Shown here: piece by piece, positions 21,966 to 33,020 of the stretch
How the letters are laid out: every line of letters starts with the position of its first letter
Position numbering within the stretch: the stretch's first letter is position 1
Origin: Flaccisagitta enflata
Lineage: Eukaryota; Chaetognatha; Sagittoidea; Aphragmophora
Assembly (NCBI GenBank): GCA_965153355.1
Contig: OZ231127.1
Location: 38,192,001-38,256,000 of the forward strand
Direction: 5' to 3'
DNA length: 64,000 nt
Program-made: the position numbers and the translations under genes
Notes under the pieces: model-generated
Databases searched by the model: none
Seen by the model: only the letters and a program-made list of their open reading frames with translations
Told to the model about the DNA's origin: nothing

Positions 21966-22107
21966 AGGTGCGACAAAGCACCTCTATAACTGGCTGGGTC
22001 CGTTGGTCTGTTGGTCTGTTGGTCTGTCTGTCTGTCTGTCTGTCTGTCGGGTAACGCATTCGTTCGACGATCCACACGTCGCACCTTATTGGCCTACTTG
22101 GCCTTGT
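21966..22107 (+). repeat. Family B element, AGGTGC subtype
   Basis: Head AGGTGCGACAAAGCACCT (arms AGGTGC/GCACCT), (GTCT)n run, GGGTAACGCATTCG, distal arm GTCGCACCT, terminal stem GGCC/GGCC and TTGTTTTT. Confidence 0.7.
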
Positions 22108-22237
22108 TTTTCTTTAAAGAAAGCCAGACTACGAAATATTAACATAGCCCGCAGCTCTTTCTGGTGCGAAATCTATACACGCATCTGCGTCATGATGAAA
22201 TTGATAAATAGATTTCTCATTGCTGATTATTCTTTTT

Positions 22238-22346
22238 AGGTGCGACAAAGCATCTCTATAACTGGCTGTGTCCGTTGTCGGTCGGTCGGTTGGTTGGTTG
22301 ATAACGCATTCGTTCGACGATCCACACATCGCACCTTATTGACCTA
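22238..22346 (+). repeat. Family B element, AGGTGC subtype, 3' interrupted
   Basis: Second copy 130 bp downstream, head AGGTGCGACAAAGCATCT, distal arm ATCGCACCT. The sequence stops at GACCTA, exactly where the next inverted-repeat element begins. Confidence 0.65.
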
Positions 22347-22928
22347 CACTACGATGGGAGCAAAGACAACCTAGACTGGAGGATGGATTTTAGATATTTC
22401 AATTTGATTTGATTTATCAAAAAAATTAATATCTATGTTAAGTAAAGGTTGCTTTGTTACTTGAATATGATAGCTTTCCTCATTCTTCAACTTGTGACTT
22501 GACTTCATCAGGACTTCATTTTTCAGATCGGGTTAAGAATTATATATATCTTTGAGAGAAAAAAATCAGCTCGATCGGACTGTTTTTACAGGTTTTACAG
22601 TTATCTTTCATAAGAACAATTATGAAAATTAATATCTGGGCAAAGTTTAAAACAGGCAAAAAACCTGTAAAAACGGTCCGATTGAGCTGATTTTTTTTTC
22701 TAGATTATATAAAATTTTCTGCCCGATCTGATGAGCTAGGCTAGAACATTGAAAAATGAAGTCCTGATGAAATCAAGTCACAAGTTGAAGAATGAGAGAA
22801 GCGAATATATTCAAGCAATGAAGCAACCTTAAATTAGCATAGATCTTAACTTTTTTTATATATCAAATGAAATTAAGATATTTAAAATCTATCCTCCAGT
22901 CTATGTCGTCTTTGCTCCCATCGTACGT
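22347..22928. mobile_element. Palindromic element, TACGATGGGAGC tips
   Basis: A near-complete inverted repeat of about 575 bp centred near 22638. Arms share TACGATGGGAGCAAAGAC, CTGGAGGAT, AAGTCCTGATGA and AGCTGATTTTTTT blocks. Left insertion is at a TA within the preceding HINE-like tail. The tip is shared with the element at 61262-61701. No coding capacity. Confidence 0.7.
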
Positions 22929-23396
22929 ACGTATGGGCTTTCCGGACAAAGCGGATATTCGGCTTAGATGTGGAATCGTGAGTGACATGTGTAACATGTT
23001 GTACAACTTTCATATGCGAGATCTGGAATACGCATCGCCTGGTCGGTCACATCGAACTTTCTGTCTGTGCGAATGACATTCTCCCTATTTCAATTTTCCC
23101 CTTTCCTCCTTACATTCACCCTCCTTCATTTCTTCACGTTTTCTCAGTTTGTTCAAGCGTTTTATTTCATATGTTTCAACCCATTTCATCCTCGTTTTCT
23201 ATATGAGTTGGAGCCGATTTCAATTCAAGATCGTGAGAAATGGTCGTGCAATATCTCTTTAAATCGCTCTTTCCGGCTTTCTATGTCTTAATCTCTCCCT
23301 TCTGTTCATCATCATCATAATCGTCATCTTCTTCTTCTTCGTCTGCTTCTTCGGCTTCGTCTTCTTCTTTTTCGTCGCGTATTCATCATCATCGAT
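22929..23396. other. No gene recognised
   Basis: Pyrimidine-rich from 23080; leads into the (GTT)n tract. Confidence 0.4.
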
Positions 23397-23690
<294 letters not shown>

Positions 23691-23775
23691 AATCATATGA
23701 ACGTGCGCGTATTGTTATACGTATTGTAACACGTTGAAATTATTCAGTGAACCTTATCAAGTTGTCATCGGAGTG

Positions 23776-24071
23776 TTTTTCGATGCGTCCGTCAGGAACG
23801 CATCTCTATAAGAGGGTCTGTCCGTCCGTCGGTCCGTCCGTCCGTCCGTCCGTCCGTCCGTCCGTCCGTCCGTCCGTTACGCCTGTGCAAAAACCGCGTT
23901 TCTTGGCTGTTTTTGGCTACGGTGAGATCCTACACAAACAAAGGATCAACCAACATGTCTTGAGAGTCCTTTCACCCGTCTGTTCGTCCACCTATCTCTT
24001 CATACATTTGTCACATGATCAATACACGCTGAGACACAGCCCGGACGCATCGTTGCCCGGTCGGGCTTGTT
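23776..24071 (+). repeat. Family B element
   Basis: Head GATGCGT/ACGCATC hairpin, CTATAAGAGGG, a (CCGT)n run at 23821-23878, AATACACGCTGAGACACAG, distal arm GGACGCATC, stem GCCCG/CGGGC and TTGTTT. Confidence 0.7.
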
Positions 24072-24104
24072 TCCCTATCTGTCAATCTCACGTAGGTACA
24101 CCCT

Positions 24105-24108
<4 letters not shown>

Positions 24109-24178
<70 letters not shown>

Positions 24179-24260
24179 GACAGACAGAGACAGACAGAGA
24201 CAGACAGACAGAGACAGACAGAGACAGACAGAGAGAAGAGAGAAAGAGAGAGAGGGGGCG
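24109..24260. repeat. (GA)n then (GACA)n microsatellite
   Basis: GA tract passing into GACA with regular GAGACA interruptions. Confidence 0.95.
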
Positions 24261-24528
24261 AGAACGAAAGACAAACAGACACACAGATAGACGTCAAGAA
24301 TCAAAAACACACGTGCGCGCGAGTGCGTGTATCGAGGGCACAGTGTGCACACTGCACACATATGACTCGCAAGTAGCGAGCACGGTATGCAAAAAAGAAA
24401 AAAAAAATAGAAACAAAAAAACAAAACAAAAGAACAAAAATCATACGTGAAGTGAAAGAGAATTGATGGAAGGAGAACAACAAAAATATCACAAGACGTG
24501 GAATAAGAATAGGAGAGAGATCATGAGC

Positions 24529-24649
<121 letters not shown>

Positions 24650-25017
24650 TAACTACGAAAACGCAAAGAAAACGAGAAGAAGGAGAAGAAACAGAGAATA
24701 TGTGGTTGGGTTAACTGCAGGAGTCCAGCCATGCAGACTATAAGAAAGCGGGAAGTGCCGCTTTTCGGAAAAAGTTGGCAGAGTCGGAAGGTTTTGCAAC
24801 ATCGCATATCGCATTGAAAAGAAAATCTAAAAAAAAAAAAAATTTCCAAAGAGCCTTCCGAAGAGATAAAGATTGTCTTGATTGTTCCATAAATCCACAA
24901 TTTTAAGACAGTAATCTGCGTGTTGGAAGCCAGTTAGGAAAATTTTTGCTTCTCGGAAGCTCAGAAGAATATTGATATCTGCAGAAGTCATTCGCACTCG
25001 GCTGGGCAATGGGCAGA

Positions 25018-25099
25018 GCAAGAAGAAGAAGAAGAAGAAGAAGAAGAAGAAGAAGAAGAAGAAGAAGAAGAAGAAGAAGAAGAAGAAGAAGAAGAAGAA
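25018..25099. repeat. (AAG)n microsatellite
   Basis: About 27 uninterrupted units. Confidence 0.97.
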
Positions 25100-25240
25100 A
25101 GAGAAAGAGAAAAAGAAGGACGTAAAGAAGATGGAGAAATTTCCTCATATGTGGCGAAATTGCAAAAATGAAGGTAGAGACCAAACGTCCCACAAAGAGA
25201 CGCATCAACGGTGTCTCGCACGCACGACTTGAATAAAAGA

Positions 25241-26022
25241 AACAAGGCCGGAAACACGGCTACCCTAGTCGCGTGCGGGTGGGCGGGGAGAGTCATAAAG
25301 AAGGCCACCGGGACATTTGAGCAGGAGCAGTGAGCTCAAAACGCTCGAAAACGCCGGAAAAGTAACAAGTCGCCCAAGGGCAATATATGGTCAGCGATAC
25401 TCGTTGCCCTGCTTTGCATGATTGTGAATTGGAGTGAGGGGCAGCATGGCAGCATCCCTGAAGGGGACAAAAACCTGTAGAACACAGGGGACTTTCGCTC
25501 ATCCGTTCGTCCGTCCTTCAGTTCGTCCGTCCTTGCCCCCGAGGCCCTCTCAGGCCTGATATCTGCCCTCTCAGGACTGATATCTGCCCTCTCAGGAATA
25601 AAATCTAACCTCTCAGGCCTAAAATCTGCCCTCTCATGCCTTAAATCTGAGAGGGCAGATTAAAGGCCTGAGAGGGCCTGACAAGGCAGATTTCAGACCT
25701 GTGAGGGCAGATTTTAGGCCAGAGAAGGCTATTCCAGCCCTGAGAAGGCAGATTCAAAGCCTGAGAGGGCAGATTTCAGGCCTGAGAGGATAGATTTTAG
25801 CCCTGAGAGGGCAGATTTCAGGCCTGAGAGGGCCGGGGGGGATGAACGAACAAACGGACGAACGGACAAACGAACGTAAGTCCCGTGTTCTACAGGACTT
25901 TGCCCCCTTTGGGCCACTGCCCAAAAAGAGGACCGACCGACCGACCGACCGACCAACTGACCGACCGACCAACCAACGGACAGACATTGCGGGGTGTAGA
26001 ATGACGTAGCAAGCGACTAGAA
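25241..26022 (-). repeat. Family A element split by a family E insertion
   Basis: Tail AACAAGGCCGGAAACACGGC at 25241, core to about 25365, then the family E element (25367-25930), then the (ACCG)n run and the head arms TAGTCGCTTG at 26000-26022. Outer parts read in the same orientation, so this is an insertion. Confidence 0.6.
25367..25930 (-). repeat. Family E element, nested
   Basis: Plus strand starts AACAAGTCGCCCAAGGGC (hairpin GCCC/GGGC next to CTTGTT on the minus strand), then TGGTCAGCGATACTCG, hairpin block CCTGTAGAACACAGG, array of GAGGGCAGATTTCAGGC units in both orientations, second block, and ends CACTGCCCAAAAAGAGG. Confidence 0.65.
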
Positions 26023-26024
26023 AT

Positions 26025-26255
26025 ACAAGTGAAGCGGGGTCACAATATCGTTGCGGACGGGTGAGCAGGGACATACATCCACCATCCATACCCTTCCTCA
26101 TCCCCAATGTTTACTCACACACAGACAATCATAACTGCAGCATCATAAAAGCGCGTTTTCACAAATTTCGATTCGATCATCACAGAACAACGGACGGACC
26201 AACGGACCAACGGATGGACAAAGCCTCTTATAGAGTCGCGTGTCCGCAAATAAAA
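26025..26255 (-). repeat. Family D element, directly abutting the previous one
   Basis: ACAAGTGAAGCGGGGTCAC is the reverse complement of a GTGACCCCGCTTCAC hairpin plus TTGT. Distal arm GTTGCGGACG; head arm at the right GTCGCGTGTCCGCAAATA. A copy of the family lies at 61061-61246. Confidence 0.65.
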
Positions 26256-26685
26256 GTGGATTCAGAAAGAGTGACGGAACAAAGAAATGAAATAAAGAAT
26301 GAAGCAGAAGAAGGGAAAAAAAAGCAAAGAGAACAATTTCTTCATGAATATTCTATGATTTGTTTTCGCTTGAAACGATATCACCATTTGAGGGATGGAT
26401 TTTTATTTCCTGCTTTTTCTTCCCCCTCCAACGTCTTCTCCCATGTGAGGTATTCCTAGAAATTGGAGGTGGAATGGATGGATGGTTGGCGTGTGTCTTT
26501 TTTATCTTTTTTTGACGTAGGAACTATGGTGGAGGTTTTTTTTTTTTTGCGTGAGGCTAGCATTGCTGTGAAATGTTGTGCATGTATTCGATCATTAGGT
26601 AGTTGTTTGGTCTGAGCATATTTCACTACCTTTCTTTGTCAGTTTGTCACTCCGTCTATTTCACCTGTCTGTCCAACTGTCTCTC
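26256..26685. other. No gene recognised
   Basis: A-rich then T-rich unique-looking sequence. Confidence 0.4.
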
Positions 26686-26689
26686 TGTC

Positions 26690-26695
26690 TGTCTC

Positions 26696-26773
<78 letters not shown>

Positions 26774-26846
26774 AGTCTATTTCTCTGTCTGTCTCTGTCT
26801 CTGTCTCTGTCTCTCTGTCTCTGGTATGTGTCTGTGTAGTGTAGTG

Positions 26847-26940
<94 letters not shown>
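26690..26940. repeat. (CTGT)n and (CT)n microsatellites
   Basis: About 20 CTGT units (26695-26773), a mixed GTCTCT stretch, then about 45 CT units (26850-26940). Confidence 0.95.
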
Positions 26941-26942
<2 letters not shown>

Positions 26943-26997
26943 CGCTATCGCTCTTTCTCTCTCTCGCTCGCTCGCTATCGCTCTCTCGGCTGAATCT

Positions 26998-27383
26998 TTA
27001 GTTGCCTGCACGCGACTCTACAACCCGCTATGTCCGTCGGTTGGATGGTCGGTCAGATGGTCAGTTGGATGCCAGATGGTCACACTTTACTTTTACGGCA
27101 TTTACGGGCTTTTTTCCATATAACTGCTCCTGTCTAAATGATTGGTTAGCCCTTTTTGGTCGCGGACACGCGACTCTACACCTTGCCGTGTTAGTCGGTA
27201 GGTCCGTCGGTAGGTCCGTCGGTAGGTCCGTCGGTAGGTCGGTCACATTTTTGAATTCCAAGCGGTTTTCGCATTACTGCTCCTGCCCAAATGTCCGCGA
27301 CTGGATTGCCATGTATCCGGCCTTGTTATCATTGCCCCTACCCAACCGCACGCGACTTAGGTAGCCGTGTATACGGCCTTGTT
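26998..27383 (+). repeat. Family A element containing a nested family A element
   Basis: Outer head TAGTTGCCTGCACGCGACTC, core to GGTTAGCCCTTTT at 27156, then after the inner copy ATCATTGCCCCTACCC, GCACGCGACT and GTATACGGCCTTGTTTT. The copy at 41346-41530 shows the same junction uninterrupted (GTTAGCCATTTTATCACTG). Confidence 0.75.
27157..27327 (+). repeat. Inner family A element inserted in a T-run
   Basis: Head GGTCGCGGACACGCGACTC, four or five copies of GGTAGGTCCGTC, distal arm GTCCGCGACT, tail CATGTATCCGGCCTTGTT. Inserted within TTTT of the outer copy with no evident target duplication. Confidence 0.75.
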
Positions 27384-27612
27384 TTCTTTTCCAGCTACAA
27401 AGGCTTTTTTTTTGACACACTGTTCTGAGAAAAAAAATTTCCATAAATTTCTTCTTTTGTGCATTTTTGTCCTTTTCCTTCCATCTTTCCTGCTTCCATT
27501 ACAACGTCGCCCTGAGGTGACATTTTCCACGCCTCCAAGAGACAAGAATTGACAAGAATCCTTCTCGGCCTGCTCGTGACACTGTCCCTACTTACCTGTC
27601 TAGCGCAAACCC

Positions 27613-27725
27613 TATCGCCGTGACAAACCAGCTTCATCGCCGTGACAAGCGAGCTTCATCGCCGCGACAAACCAGCTTCATTGCGGTGTCAAGCCACCTA
27701 TATTTCCGTGACAAGCCAAAAGAAA
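27613..27725. repeat. About 23-bp minisatellite
   Basis: About five imperfect units of CGCCGTGACAAACCAGCTTC. Confidence 0.75.
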
Positions 27726-27831
27726 TGCGACATCAAATGCATTCAGATTCCCACTCCCGAAACAAGTAAGGATGACACCTTTGGAAGTCTCCTCTCAGTG
27801 GAATCTTTTCAAATTAACTATGGCAGACATT

Positions 27832-28059
27832 TTTAGTCGCGTGCACGCGATTTTACACTCCGCTTTGTCCGTCCATCCGTCCGTCCGCCGATTGGTCGGT
27901 CAGTCTCACGGTCCATCACACTTTTACTTTTTTGATCAATTTTGTTTCTTAAGTCGTTTAAAGTCATTTAAGAGTATACTGAGTCATTCAAAGTCATTCA
28001 AAGTCATTCGAAGTCAATCTGTAAGTCTCGCACGCGACTTATAGGTGTTGGCCTTGTAT
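27832..28059 (+). repeat. Family C element
   Basis: Head TAGTCGCGTGCACGCGATTT, TCACACTTTTACTTTTTT, AGTCATTCAAAGTCATTC units, distal arm GCACGCGACT and tail TATAGGTGTTGGCCTTGT. Confidence 0.7.
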
Positions 28060-28602
28060 TCTCTCCCTGTCCCTTTCTCTGCAATTTTTTACACCCCACG
28101 TTCTTTCTTGGTTGTCCAAATTTCCTTTTCTTATAAATTTCTGTGCAAGAGCTTCAAAAGGTAGTACGCTTCTCTGTCAACTCACATGTCCGTTCATCCA
28201 TTTCTTCATTGGTCCGTCTTTCGATCTGGTTGTTCTTGCGTCTGACCGTTCATCCATCGATCCCTCTAGAACCCCGGTTAACCGGTTGTCAGTCCCTCTC
28301 GTTGTCTGTCCTTGCGTCCGTTCCTCTTTCATGCTTTCGCTCCATCAATTTATTTTTCCGTTCCTATGCGGAAATTTTGAGGAGGTAAACATAGCTCAAC
28401 TAGTATCTATATTTTAGACCAATTACCGTCGATTCCATCATGCCAGGGAGTTGCCAACCTTTTGAATGGGTAAGCTAATACGGATAGCTGACCCTTTGTA
28501 TCCAGATATTCTCTTCCTCTCTTCGTCTTCTATCCTAACTCTTAGCGTTTGTTTCTTTAATTCTTCAATTTCACGCCCATTTGCGTGGCGATGCGAAGCC
28601 AA
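28060..28602. other. No gene recognised
   Basis: Pyrimidine-rich; no supported frame. Confidence 0.4.
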
Positions 28603-28694
28603 AGAACAGTCAGCGGACAAAACACAATAGGTATATATATCACTCCGCTGGTTTTGATCCAACCCACTGATATTGAACAGAATGCTGTAAACAA

Positions 28695-29032
28695 TGGGGG
28701 GGTCGGTAACAACGAACTTTGGAAATGCCAGTCGGACATATGGCCAAAGTGTGCACAATAACAATATATAAACACCTGTGAAAGGAAAAAGGGGTAACAC
28801 CATATCATTTACAGTCGTGCCAGACCCCTTATTTACATTGTAATGAATAGGGAGAAGGAAGAGGAAGAGGAAGCTCCTATACTTTACAATGGGAAAGGTA
28901 GGGTTGGCACGACTGTAAATGATAAAGTCTCATGAACTTTTCCTTTTAGTCATTAGGTTGATTTGTGATTGCGCACGGTCTGGTGATATGTCCGATTGGC
29001 ATTTCCAAAGTAGGTTGATATCGGCCCCCCCA
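28695..29032. mobile_element. Palindromic element B nested in A
   Basis: Tips TGGGGGGGTCGG and inverted TGGGGGGGCCGA, flanked by a perfect 8-bp duplication GTAAACAA (28687-28694 and 29033-29040). Arms share ACTTTGGAAATGCCA and TCGGACATAT. The duplication length suggests a hAT-like transposase; the tip is not the usual CAG. Confidence 0.75.
28812..28915. mobile_element. Mariner-like miniature element C at the centre of B
   Basis: Tips CAGTCGTGCCA inverted, flanked by TA (28810-28811, 28916-28917). Its centre (28863.5) equals the centre of B. 104 bp, no coding capacity. It may be a separate insertion into the loop of B, or an integral part of B. Confidence 0.6.
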
Positions 29033-29484
29033 GTAAACAACAACTGGTTGTTAAAGTAACAGCAGGCTGTTATGTTACAAAGTTTGCAAAAATCCAACTT
29101 TCAACAAATAGAATAAAACCTGCAGATTCATAATCCTGATGAAATTCTGAGAAGTTTGATACGTCACACTTAACACTTTTTGTAAGAAATATTTTTTTTA
29201 ATATAACGTTATAATTAAATTAAACATTGATGAAAAAATTTTATTTTCATATAAAAGTATATGTTGTGACATATCAAACTTCTCAAAATTTCATCAGGAT
29301 TATGAATCTGCAGGTCTCATTCTATTTGGTGAAAGTTGGATTTTTACCAACTTTGTGACGAAACAGCCGGCTGTAATTTCAACAACCAGTTGTTGTTTAC
29401 AGCATTCTGTTCAACATCAGTCGGTTGGATCAAGACTAACACAGTGATATATATACCTATTGTGTTTTGTCCGCTGACTGAGAA

Positions 29485-30261
29485 TGAAGGAAGGAAAAGA
29501 AAAGAAGACATGATATCTAATAATGAAGACGCAGGGTGTTCAGAATTGGAAACACGAGGAAAGACGAAGAAGAGAGGAAGAGCCGCTTTTCTTTAGATTG
29601 GATTCGGAGAGTAGAAAAAGAGGTGAAAGAGTGTCATGGAGTAGCTAAATGTGATTTGATAGATATGATGTTATGAGGTTCATTTACGTTGATAGAAATT
29701 CATGATTATCAGCTAAATTGTTCAAACTTTTTTTGCGTTTTAACGATTGAGTGCGTCGCTTTTGACTCTTTTGATATTGCATAGGATTCTTTTCTCTTTC
29801 CTTCCTCATCCACCGAATGTTCTTGGGCTGTGACTTTCATGAGGATGTGGAAGGACCAAAGTCGTTCATCCAATTTCTTTTTTTCGCCTCATTCATTCTT
29901 TTTACTGGGTGTTCCATGAAAAAGTGACTTTTTTCTCAAAGAAATCTTGAGTAACTTTATATCGATTGCCCGATCTTTTTTGTTCATTTCAGACCAGACC
30001 ATATTTTTCACATCTTGTATAACATTTTCTTGCAGTCATTTCGATAGGTCGTATTGTTTCGCCAAAGAAAACTTCATCAAAAGGGTCTGTCCCTCTGTCT
30101 CTGAGCTGATTTCAAGTGTGTACCTGTCTGTCAGACTTTCTGTGTGCGTGTCTATTGTTTGTCATACAGCCAAAATAATAAAATGTATTCTAACATTTTT
30201 TAGTTAATAGTCAACCATGTGTCGTTTTTAAATGGAAAAGTTTAGTAGAATTAGTTGCAAT
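29485..30261. other. No gene recognised
   Basis: AT-rich, unique-looking; no supported frame or repeat. Confidence 0.4.
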
Positions 30262-30365
30262 CGGCATGCTGGGCAACCTGGGCAACCTAGGCAACATGGG
30301 CAACCTGGGCAACCTGGACAACCTGGGCAGGCTGAGTATGCTGGGCACGCTGGGCAAGCTGGGCA

Positions 30366-30370
<5 letters not shown>
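30262..30370. repeat. 9-bp minisatellite CTGGGCAAC
   Basis: About eleven imperfect units, directly followed by a (TG)n tract. Confidence 0.85.
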
Positions 30371-30588
<218 letters not shown>

Positions 30589-30914
30589 CCTAACAGCAAA
30601 CTGGAAACAAGAAAAAGGAAACTAACAAACTTTGATGTACAAAGAAAGGAGTCTAGGGAAAAGGAAAATGTGAAGAAAAAAAAAACACTTTGGGTCGGAG
30701 CAAAGTAGATCGGAGGTGTCATTTGTGTACAATGGCCCTGACGCTTCACGTGAAAAGGCAATTTCCGTGGTATCTCTCCACCCCGGGGTAAACCCCCATG
30801 AAAGAAAAAAAAACGTAATTATGCTGCACAAGCCTCGTCGTTATTTCCGTGGGCGGAATCCCAGTACATTTCTCTAGGTCCGGGCTGTGGGGATGATACT
30901 CGTGCGTTTATCAT

Positions 30915-31010
30915 TAGTCGCGTGCACGCTACTCTGCACCTTGGTTTGTCGGTCGGTATATCTGTCGGTCCGTTGGTCGGTCCGTTGGTCACATTCTTGA
31001 ATTTTTGCCT
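30915..31010 (+). repeat. Family A head fragment
   Basis: TAGTCGCGTGCACGCTACTC, then CACCTTGGTTTGTCGGTCGG. A possible degraded tail lies at 31378 (GGCACGCGACGG). Confidence 0.45.
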
Positions 31011-31039
31011 TTTTTGGGTAAAATAAGATGTTTTATTTA

Positions 31040-31330
31040 TGACTGTTTATTGTTGTTGATTGTTGTTGTTGTTTATTGTTGTTTATATTGTTTATTCTTG
31101 TTTATTCTTGTTTACTATTGTTTATTGGGTATCAAAAGGTTTATAATTGTTATTTATTGTTCATCATTGTTTATCGTTGTTTATTATTGTCAATTGTTTT
31201 CTATTGTTAATTGTTGTTTATCATTGTTTATCATTGTTGATCATTGTTTATCATCGTTTATCATTGTTTCTCATTGTTTATCTTTTATTTTTGTTGTTTA
31301 TTTTCTATTATTTTTTTTTATTATCTTTTA
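31040..31330. repeat. Degenerate TTGTTTAT-rich array
   Basis: Imperfect 10- to 13-bp units such as TTGTTTATCA. Frames through it (LFIIVDHCLS) are array artefacts. Confidence 0.6.
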
Positions 31331-32392
31331 TATATTTGAACACGCCATGTTTTTACTCTTTTGTTTGTCATTTCCGGAGGCACGCGACGGTCGCCCTCTT
31401 GGACTTGATGGCGAGTACAGTGCAATTTGAATGTCAGATACACACAAGAGCTTTGATTTGCCGTTTGCCAGTTATCTCATTTCCTTTAGTCGCGAACCAG
31501 TACCGAAACCGAATGGATAGACAAAATCTCTTACATTACTATGACAGACGCACAGTCGTTAAAAAAGTGTGGGCGGGGAGGGGAGGAGGGGGGGAGGAGA
31601 AACCGAGCAAGAAAAAAGAAACGAAGAGCAAAGAATGAAAGCGAGAGAAGGGAAGGCGAAGAGGAAGTGAGTGGAATCTGACCCGAGGGAGAATAGGAAC
31701 GGCAAAGACGTGCAAGTATGACTTCTCAAGGAAGGAAACTTCCTTTCTTTTCTTTTTACTTAACTTTACTTTTTTTTTTCTTTTTCTTTTTCTTTCTTTC
31801 ATTCTTTTTATTACATCTTGAGAGTTTTATTAGGAAATTTGAAACGTTTTCCCCCTTTTTCTTCATTCTTCTCAAGTGGTAATATGATTCCCTTCCAAGT
31901 GTATTTCGTCAAAAAGAATTATGATTGGAGGGGAAAAAAAGACGGAGAAATGGTGAAGAAATGGTGCAGTCGAAATTACAGCATAGAAAGTTTATTGTCA
32001 AGAAAATAGTCTCGTAAAATTACAGCTCAGAAAATTCATCTACAAAGAAAGCTCGCCCAAGTCATGTGCAGGGGGGGGGGGGAGGATGAATAGGCTACTT
32101 AAGCTGTGACGTAAAGACCGCCTGTAAATGGAATGAAAACTGTAACACACCAATCGATAGATCGACAGCCAAAGAAGGGGACAGAGTCGCGTGTGAGCAA
32201 CGAAAAAAAGTCAGAGTTACAAGGACATGTGTTGAAAATGAAAATGAAATGGGGGATTCGTTGCAAACAAGCGCTGGTCGATTGTGGTTGAGAAATGAGA
32301 ATAGAAAGTCAAAACTGAATTCCCAACATTCCAAATTCCATTGCATTGCAAAGCCAGTCGTGCTAAACTTCTTCGCTTCTTCTGTTACATTT
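31331..32392. other. No gene recognised
   Basis: Mixed, with purine-rich (31570-31690) and T-rich (31750-31810) blocks and a G-run near 32070. Confidence 0.4.
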
Positions 32393-32900
32393 TGTTTTTT
32401 GTTTTGTTTTGTTTTGTGTTGTGTTGTGTTGTGTTGTGTTGTGTTGTGTTGTGTTGTGTTGTGTTGTGTTGTGTTGTGTTTTGTTTTGTTTTGTTTTGTT
32501 TTGTTTTGTTTCGTTTTTGTTTTTGTTTTTTTTTTGTTTTTGTTTTTGTTTTTTTGTTTTTGTTTTTGTTTTTGTTTTTGTTTTTGTTTTGTTTTTGCTT
32601 TTTTGTTTTTGTTTTTTGTTTTTTGTTTTTTGTCTTTTTGTTTTTGTTTTTGTCTGTTTTTGTTTTTGTCTGTTTTTGTTTTTGTTCTTCTTTTTGTTCT
32701 TTTTCTTCTTCTTCTTTTGCTCCTTCTTCTTTTTCTTTCTTTTTTTCTTCTTCTTCCTCTTTTTCTTCTTCTTCTTCTTCTTCTTCTCCTTCTTCTTCTT
32801 CTTCTTCTTCTGCTTCTTCTTCTTCTTCTTCTTTTTCTTTTTCTTTTTCTTTTTCTTTTTCTTCTTCTTCTTCTTCTTCTTCTTCTTCTTCTTCTTCTCG
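32393..32900. repeat. Compound TTTTG / TTGTG / TTTTTG / TTC array, 500 bp
   Basis: GTGTT pentamers (32410-32480), TTTTG and TTTTTG units (to about 32690), then TTC units to 32897. All six frames are open in part; none is a gene. Confidence 0.95.
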
Positions 32901-33020
32901 ATAGGTGGAATTCTTTAAGAGCCAATACGGAAAATAAAACAAATCAGGCTAAAGGGAAATAGAATCTGTTATGGGTGAAATTCTGTTAGGAGTACCGTTG
33001 GCGCGGGGTTCAACTGCATA
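32901..33020. repeat. Diverged 120-bp direct repeat, copy 1
   Basis: Shares GTGGAATTCT, AGAGCCAA, AGAATCTGTTATGGG and CGGGGTTCAACTG with 34075-34195. Could be remnants of a larger duplicated element; identity unknown. Confidence 0.5.

Larger units (their letters stand above)
28607..29480. mobile_element. Palindromic element A, interrupted by element B
   Basis: Tips CAGTCAGCGGACAAAACAC at both ends, flanked by AGAA (28603-28606 and 29481-29484). Removing element B and one copy of its 8-bp duplication leaves a 528-bp inverted repeat with centre 29216.5 for both its outer tips and its inner arms. Inner arms share TAAACAACAACTGG, CAGATTCATAATCCTGATG and AAGTTTGATA. No coding capacity. Confidence 0.75.
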
